From the IMG/VR virus record IMGVR_UViG_3300036399_001505, positions 1 to 57,475 of that record: a stretch of 57,475 nt of DNA, one strand, 5' to 3'. Made by a program: the position numbers and the translations under genes. Shown in pieces: positions 53,701-57,475 of the stretch (position 1 is the stretch's first letter; every line of letters begins with the position of its first letter). This DNA comes from a virus. Below the pieces are notes generated by a model. The model was not told where the DNA came from, did not search any database, and worked only from the letters and a program-made list of their open reading frames with translations.

Positions 53701-53899
53701 GCCGAGCGATCCAGTTCTGACCATCGCTGTAGGCCAGCTCCACAATGGTGCCCGGCGCCGGCCGGTAGATGCCAGAGAGGTTCACCGTGCCTTTCACGGT
53801 GATCACCCCAGACCCCTGCACGTGGCTGTCAGCGATGCTGCTGGCCTGCTCGGCGAGGGGGCCGAGGTTGCACCAGGCATAGGCGCGGGTATCGCTCAT
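50750..53899 (-). CDS. Tail hub/tip protein with C-terminal LamG domain
   Basis: 1049 residues. The N-terminal half resembles phage tail hub or tip proteins: GSGVITVKGTVNLSGIYRPA, KITSISVGCDLAYMEARKQP, then a segment ending LITEENL-like LLTEENLIDLNPINTGDLPG and long strand regions. Residues about 770-850 carry four to five copies of AGSGSGVIA separated by 10-15 residues. The C-terminal 190 residues are a LamG/ConA-like domain (LLLHMDGSNGSTTFTDSSSN, FTIELWARRTGS, WQHVAMVRSGSTVTAYVDGV, GQIDEVRVTNGKAHYTSAFI), likely binding host surface sugar. Overlaps the distal tail gene by ATGA. Confidence 0.75.
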   Translation of the reverse strand: MSDTRAYAWCNLGPLAEQASSIADSHVQGSGVITVKGTVNLSGIYRPAPGTIVELAYSDGQNWIARLPCRLRVLSSFANPLAGKITSISVGCDLAYMEARKQPPDSLTTRQANPDTPEAVWRAAAPAIPASWLVGQILAALGLTAAGSIPLTNHYTRQEFDLTAGYVEELGKLASSEGYAVRMNTAGLVEFINKAPGETGTGPLLTEENLIDLNPINTGDLPGDAVYAKYTSLKLVVPSNLDEDSIKKRNWEREVSISAPQQYTHQWTEYAKTPILSQNGSPTYRQRRDANGQPVFWVGRSVQWGEESEILNGAVMDKVFEVKAYQLQEEINYITRTVTETTYDSRDRVRSRRTETLGLWGVDYSETAYTYGSTFYAPNSTFDPANNADVLNEVTIEFSAEAPLKMSAGYQQPYGELRGAGLGGQYQSAIRETEYDRNKASGTTKTVTTSYVSFISTPDGQEAISRLRDAGNQLDPSRLAQVLGIAKGLVSAGSETRISTGREFGLQRRPSEAERTAAANQKAPTVETTSEATWAVGSATSQTSIELSPPYVPDDRIVYSGGTNGTYSVIKSNADQAALHYARTENRLLLGHRNGNGIQVLPELLPVAPMGLVFIRLNGCTAAFRTNGTTYNIDPQGVTATTDCLFWGAVDGTVADAWFPLPPGATSLPAPVATTTNANPKPANAIAIPGGFSFTSPNLSSLFASLPSGQAPVFPRTVTPGAVLRPYHETVTIAAGGGAGAIATALPWIRQPAMEVLAGGGAGAIAELVKTVTAGSGSGVIASLSAETIPERLFAGSGSGVIADLSGEVFMERLLAGSGSGIIADLSAETLALLAGSGSGVIADTPVPNALLLHMDGSNGSTTFTDSSSNQHAMSIQNGAVTITTAQSKFGGASGEFNGRLRTPTSSVFTFNGDFTIELWARRTGSNGGFDTLVSAANESTLMMRPGGANPGFFFDSGSPFATGFALTVNTWQHVAMVRSGSTVTAYVDGVSIGAITSSATVTCDFLMFGDSSVSPRYFKGQIDEVRVTNGKAHYTSAFIPPSAAFPNG

Positions 53900-54651
53900 C
53901 GGATCTTCGTCACCGCGAAGGCCACGTCGTAGTAAGTGCCGATCGTGCCGCCATCAGCGCGGCGCCTGGCCACTGGCTCCGACCATTCGGTGGGGAACCA
54001 CCCGCCCGCGGAGGGGCTGGCGGAGGAGGTGGTCTTGAGCCATGTCTCCAGGGCCGTCAGGTTGGCGGCCGTCACCCACCCCTGCACCCGCCGCGTTTCG
54101 GTTGGGGCCAGCGGCCCGGTGATCACGTGCCGCCCGCCGGGGGTGAGCGCCAGGGCCGGCAGATCGGTGAAGCCGTCGGGCCGAGCGGTCAAATTCACGG
54201 TGGCGCTCCCGAAGGTCAGGGTGCCCAGGCTGAGCTGCGCGGCCTGCTCCGCCTCCTCTTCACCCTGCCGCAGCAGGATGGCCAGCGACTGGGAGGCGTC
54301 CACAAGGGTGGTGCTCACCCGGCAGAACATCCCCGCCATGGCGATCGAGGGGGCCGAGGCGAACCAGCAGGGCACCGCCGAGGCCCACGCAAAGCCCGGC
54401 GCGGCGCCGGTCAGGCCCACGGTGGCCCCCACCGCGCCAGTGAGCACCGGGTCATCCTCCAGGATCTTCACCGCGTTCCAGGCGGCATAGAGGCCGGCGA
54501 TCGTGGCCCCGTCTTCGCGGTTCACGACGCCCGAGAGGGCCCACCGCCTGGCGGCCCGGCCCCGACGCACGTCCACCTCGTCGTAGCCGTACGGGTGCTC
54601 CGTGAGGTTCGGGAAGGTGTAGGTGGTGCCGCTGTAGGAGATGGTGATCAT
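53896..54651 (-). CDS. Distal tail-like protein
   Basis: 251 residues: MITISYSGTTYTFPNLTEHP, then YGYDEVDVRRGRAARRWALS and a C-terminal part with GRHVITGPLAPTETRRVQGW and FPTEWSEPVARRRADGGTIG. Between tape measure and tail hub, the usual place of the distal tail protein. Coupled by ATGA overlaps on both sides. The assignment is mainly positional. Confidence 0.6.
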   Translation of the reverse strand: MITISYSGTTYTFPNLTEHPYGYDEVDVRRGRAARRWALSGVVNREDGATIAGLYAAWNAVKILEDDPVLTGAVGATVGLTGAAPGFAWASAVPCWFASAPSIAMAGMFCRVSTTLVDASQSLAILLRQGEEEAEQAAQLSLGTLTFGSATVNLTARPDGFTDLPALALTPGGRHVITGPLAPTETRRVQGWVTAANLTALETWLKTTSSASPSAGGWFPTEWSEPVARRRADGGTIGTYYDVAFAVTKIR

Positions 54652-57475
54652 CGGAGGCCCTGCAGGGTGTGGAGGAGGCCGGCATTGCCGGGCAGGTTGA
54701 CGGTGACCTCAGGCCGATACGACCGCATGGTGCCTTCCAGGACATCGATGGAGCGCTGGAGGCGCCCCAGGGCCGCCGCCTGCGATGCAGCGCCGCCACT
54801 CCCGGCAGCCGGGGCCATGCCAGCCGGCAGGGGAGCCGGGCCGCCACCGAAGGCGCCGAGGGCATCCAGCCGTGAGGTGAGCCCCGCCGGTAGCACCATG
54901 CCGGGGGAGGGCGGACTCCAGGAGCCGTAGGCCGGGGCGTGGATCAGCGACAGGGCACCCGAGCGCGATAGGAAGCTCTCTGTGCCCAGCTCGTTCACCT
55001 GATACCGGCCACCCGGATCCACACCACCGCCGGCCCAGCGGGCGGCAGGGGCGTTGGCGAGCTTGGAAACGGTCTGGAGCAGGACATTGGCTTGGGCGTT
55101 GGCCGTCGCGAACCCATCGGCCAACCCATTGGCTGCATCGGTCGCGTTGCGCAGGGGCTCGGGCAGGCCTGATGCCGCGGCGTAGATCTGCTCCACCGGG
55201 CCGTTGCCGGCCTGGATCGTGCCGACGAACACCTGCTTCAGCCGATCAACACCAGCAGCGGCCTTGTCCACTGCGGCCAAGGCGCCCCCTAGGCTCTCCT
55301 CCCATCCCTTGCTGGCTGCTGCGGCCCGCTGCTGGTTGGCGGCGGTCCCCTGCTGTGCTTCTTGTGTTTGGCGCTCCAGCCCGAAGATCGTCCCGAGGTT
55401 GGCCATCCGCTCACGCTCAATCCCGGCCAGCGACTGCGCGGCCTTGATGGATTCCCCCTGCAGCTTGATTTGATCGTTGAGGAATGGTTTTTGCAGTGCC
55501 GTGGTGCTTGGATCCGCCAGCTTGCTGCGCAACTCAAGCAACTGCTGACGCTCCTGCAGCACCGCCCGATCGGCTGCCCGCATGGCGCCCTGCTGCTCCA
55601 GGAACTGTCCCGCCTGCTTCAGCTCCAGCACCTTGCGCTCCATCTCAAACCGCTGTGCCGTGGCCTCGATGCTGGCCTGCATGGCGCGGTACTCGATCCC
55701 CTCCCCATCCCGCTTGATCGCCGCGATTCGCTCCTCTGCCTGCTGAATCACCTGTGCGTTTCCCCCGCGCTCTCGCAGGAACTGCAGCTCCTTCTCTGCC
55801 AGGCTGAGGCGGTTGCTGTTGCGGCTCTGCTCCACGTCGAAGCCGCTCTGGGTCAGGGCCGCCTGAGCGCTGGCGAGGTTCACGTAGGCATCGGCCACCT
55901 GCTGAATGGACCGAAGGCGTGCGGTGTCCTGCCCGAGAATCTTCTCGTCTAGGTTGGCGCTGGCTTGCTGCACGCTGAGCTTGCCCTTCGCTACCTCCAG
56001 TTGCTCCTTTGAGGTGAGCACCCGCCTGCCGTCTGCGGCAACCTGCCGATCCAATGTTGCCGCTAGATCCTTGTTGATCTTGTCCCGCTCAAGGTCAAGA
56101 TTCCTGACTTGAATTTGCAGCGGGAGTAGTTGACTGCGGAGCCTGGACGGATCGGCGCCCTTGGACAGCGCTACGGCGATGTCACCTTGCAGGCCGCTGA
56201 GCTGCCGCAAGGCCTCCTCTCGGTTGATCACCGTCTTAATCCCGACCTTTCTAAGATCTATCTGGCGCTGATAAACATCCAAGGCTTCGTCTATGTCTTT
56301 CTGCTCGGGGGCGCCAACGGGGAGGCTGATTTTCTTGGCCAGCAGCCCCTTAACCTGCTTCTCAAGCTCAGCGAGATCCTTGGCGCCCTGTTGGGCCACC
56401 GGGGAAGCGTCTGTAACGGCCTGGCCCCGGTCGATCTCCTGCAGCAGCTTGAGGTAGCGCTCAGCGCCGTCCACCTTGGCTTGAAGCGGGGTCTTCTGCC
56501 GATCCCCTTCGCCCAACTTGTTGTACTCCTCTTTCAGCGTCTTAAGCTCAGCCTTCGCCTTATCAATGCTCAGCTTGATCTCCAGCGGTCCCTCAACTTC
56601 TCGCAGCTGCATGTAAAGCTCATTCACCCGCTTCTGTGCCTCGGTGGTATCAATGCCCAGTTTTTTCCCGTCTGCAATCTCTTTTTGAAGCTGGGCGATC
56701 TGATCTTTCAGTTCGCGGGCCTTGCCTGAGAGGGTTTCAGTATCTTGGCCGGTCGTCTTGATCATGTTGTCCAGCGCAAGATAGGCTGCAACGCCAACGC
56801 CAGCTGCGATACCAGCGTTTACAAGGCCCTTAATGGTTAGCCCGTTGATAACGGCTTGAAGTACAGCGGAGATTTTAAGTTTTTCATTCCATAAGCCTTG
56901 CGCCACAGTTACAGCCTTAAGGATTGTAGCGGTTACACCAAACTCGATAACTCTGGACTTCATCACCGCCAAGGCGACCCCCAGCGCCACGGTGGTTTGC
57001 AGCAGCGTTTTTGTAGTGCTATCGGTTTCGCGAAAATTGCCCGAGAGCACTGCCGCTGCGGCCCCAATGGCCAGGAGGATTGTGAGGCTGCCACCGATCC
57101 CGGTTATTGCCGCCCCGGCCGCCCTTGCCGCAACAGCCAGCCCCGCAAGCCCGCCGGTCTGGGCCAGCACCAGATTGAGCGCGGCAATGCTGATCGCGGC
57201 GCCCGTGGAGGCAATCCCCAGGGCGATCAGCGCCGCCCCGGTGTCCTTCACCGGCTTGGGTAGGCCCGAGATAGCCCCGACGGCAAGGTTGGCCGCCTGC
57301 ACCAGGGGCCGGAGCCCCGCCGCCATCACCCCGCCGATGTTGTTGCGAAGGCTGTCCATGGTGCCGGTGAGCTGCTGGATTTCCAGGCCCATCCCAGCCA
57401 TGGCGGTGCGGGCGGTATCGGTGGCGCCTTTGCTGTTGCGGAGATCCGCGAACATCTTGCTGATGGCCGAACTGC
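54648..57475 (-). CDS. Tail tape measure protein (N-terminus outside window)
   Basis: The frame is open to the right edge; about 942 C-terminal residues are visible. The first 160 residues have TP901-type hydrophobic segments (LPKPVKDTGAALIALGIAST, ITGIGGSLTILLAIGAAAAV). The long middle (about 250-750) is coiled coil with many Lys/Glu/Gln heptads. The end has GGVDPGGRYQVNELGTESFL, the common tape-measure C-terminal 'G..Y.V.E.G.E.F' motif. The protein sets tail length and is ejected with DNA. The true start lies outside the window; ATG 57455 is only internal. Confidence 0.85.
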   Translation of the reverse strand, partial: SSAISKMFADLRNSKGATDTARTAMAGMGLEIQQLTGTMDSLRNNIGGVMAAGLRPLVQAANLAVGAISGLPKPVKDTGAALIALGIASTGAAISIAALNLVLAQTGGLAGLAVAARAAGAAITGIGGSLTILLAIGAAAAVLSGNFRETDSTTKTLLQTTVALGVALAVMKSRVIEFGVTATILKAVTVAQGLWNEKLKISAVLQAVINGLTIKGLVNAGIAAGVGVAAYLALDNMIKTTGQDTETLSGKARELKDQIAQLQKEIADGKKLGIDTTEAQKRVNELYMQLREVEGPLEIKLSIDKAKAELKTLKEEYNKLGEGDRQKTPLQAKVDGAERYLKLLQEIDRGQAVTDASPVAQQGAKDLAELEKQVKGLLAKKISLPVGAPEQKDIDEALDVYQRQIDLRKVGIKTVINREEALRQLSGLQGDIAVALSKGADPSRLRSQLLPLQIQVRNLDLERDKINKDLAATLDRQVAADGRRVLTSKEQLEVAKGKLSVQQASANLDEKILGQDTARLRSIQQVADAYVNLASAQAALTQSGFDVEQSRNSNRLSLAEKELQFLRERGGNAQVIQQAEERIAAIKRDGEGIEYRAMQASIEATAQRFEMERKVLELKQAGQFLEQQGAMRAADRAVLQERQQLLELRSKLADPSTTALQKPFLNDQIKLQGESIKAAQSLAGIERERMANLGTIFGLERQTQEAQQGTAANQQRAAAASKGWEESLGGALAAVDKAAAGVDRLKQVFVGTIQAGNGPVEQIYAAASGLPEPLRNATDAANGLADGFATANAQANVLLQTVSKLANAPAARWAGGGVDPGGRYQVNELGTESFLSRSGALSLIHAPAYGSWSPPSPGMVLPAGLTSRLDALGAFGGGPAPLPAGMAPAAGSGGAASQAAALGRLQRSIDVLEGTMRSYRPEVTVNLPGNAGLLHTLQGLR

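Noticed and set aside
56660-56672. Motif-like CGGGAAAAAACTG inside the tape measure gene
   Set aside because: Two extra bases, deep inside a coding region and far from any start.
1-57475. tRNA genes and CRISPR arrays
   Set aside because: Looked for cloverleaf-like and repeat-spacer patterns by eye; none found. A dedicated tRNA search was not possible here.

Overview
The window looks like most or all of the genome of a temperate, long-tailed double-stranded DNA phage of a G+C-rich cyanobacterium, probably of the Synechococcus/Cyanobium type. Three things point to a cyanobacterial host: a cyAbrB-type regulator (31497-31907), a small NblA-like protein (807-1022), and the high G+C composition. 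Terminase, portal, capsid, scaffold, tape measure, recombination genes and a large serine recombinase identify the phage. No host housekeeping gene, tRNA, rRNA or CRISPR array was seen.

Layout. (1) 1-703, minus: 5'-part of a basic protein gene that runs off the left edge. (2) 807-3342, plus: an operon with an NblA-like protein, a lysozyme fused to an L,D-transpeptidase-like domain, and small accessory genes. (3) 3388-5172: a divergent pair, KilA-N (minus) and ribbon-helix-helix (plus), then a terminator. (4) 5236-18022, minus: late genes in transcription order TerL, sigma-like factor, portal, basic protein C, Mu F-like head protein, small proteins with an inserted HNH gene, basic protein B, tail-completion proteins, a tail-assembly chaperone with a lambda-type GGGAAAG frameshift site, and tail tube. 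(5) 18035-26636, minus: accessory genes, including Lar/DUF551, a secreted protein, dCTP deaminase, zinc-ribbon proteins, a pentapeptide-repeat protein and a TerS candidate. (6) 26889-29996, plus: a replication initiator carrying iterons inside its own gene, two genes of unknown function, and RusA. (7) 30125-33101: control genes, including an acidic protein, a membrane-anchored HTH, cyAbrB and an HTH protein. (8) 33347-38783, plus: a tightly overlapping operon with RecT, a RecE-like nuclease, a Rieske protein and many small genes. (9) 38659-40326: serine recombinase and a small gene. (10) 40323-57475, minus: C39-like peptidase and holin-like lysis genes, fibre/lectin genes, decoration protein, capsid, scaffold, duplicated small virion proteins, tail hub, distal tail protein and tape measure, which runs off the right edge.

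The most striking feature is a short motif, 5'-CGGGAAAACTG (extended: CGGGAAAACTGNNGCAG). It occurs 13 times exactly and twice with a final C, always on the coding strand of the late minus-strand blocks, at gene boundaries. In 13 of 15 cases an ATG or GTG lies 19-25 nt downstream, usually with no Shine-Dalgarno sequence between. Late genes that overlap or abut their upstream neighbour lack it. A phage sigma-like factor is encoded between TerL and portal. I propose, as inference, that the motif is a phage-specific late start signal, either a promoter element read by that factor or a translation/processing element.

Almost all genes overlap by ATGA, GTGA or TGATG, so translational coupling is the rule. 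Many short genes were identified by reading the sequence between the larger ones; these carry lower confidence.
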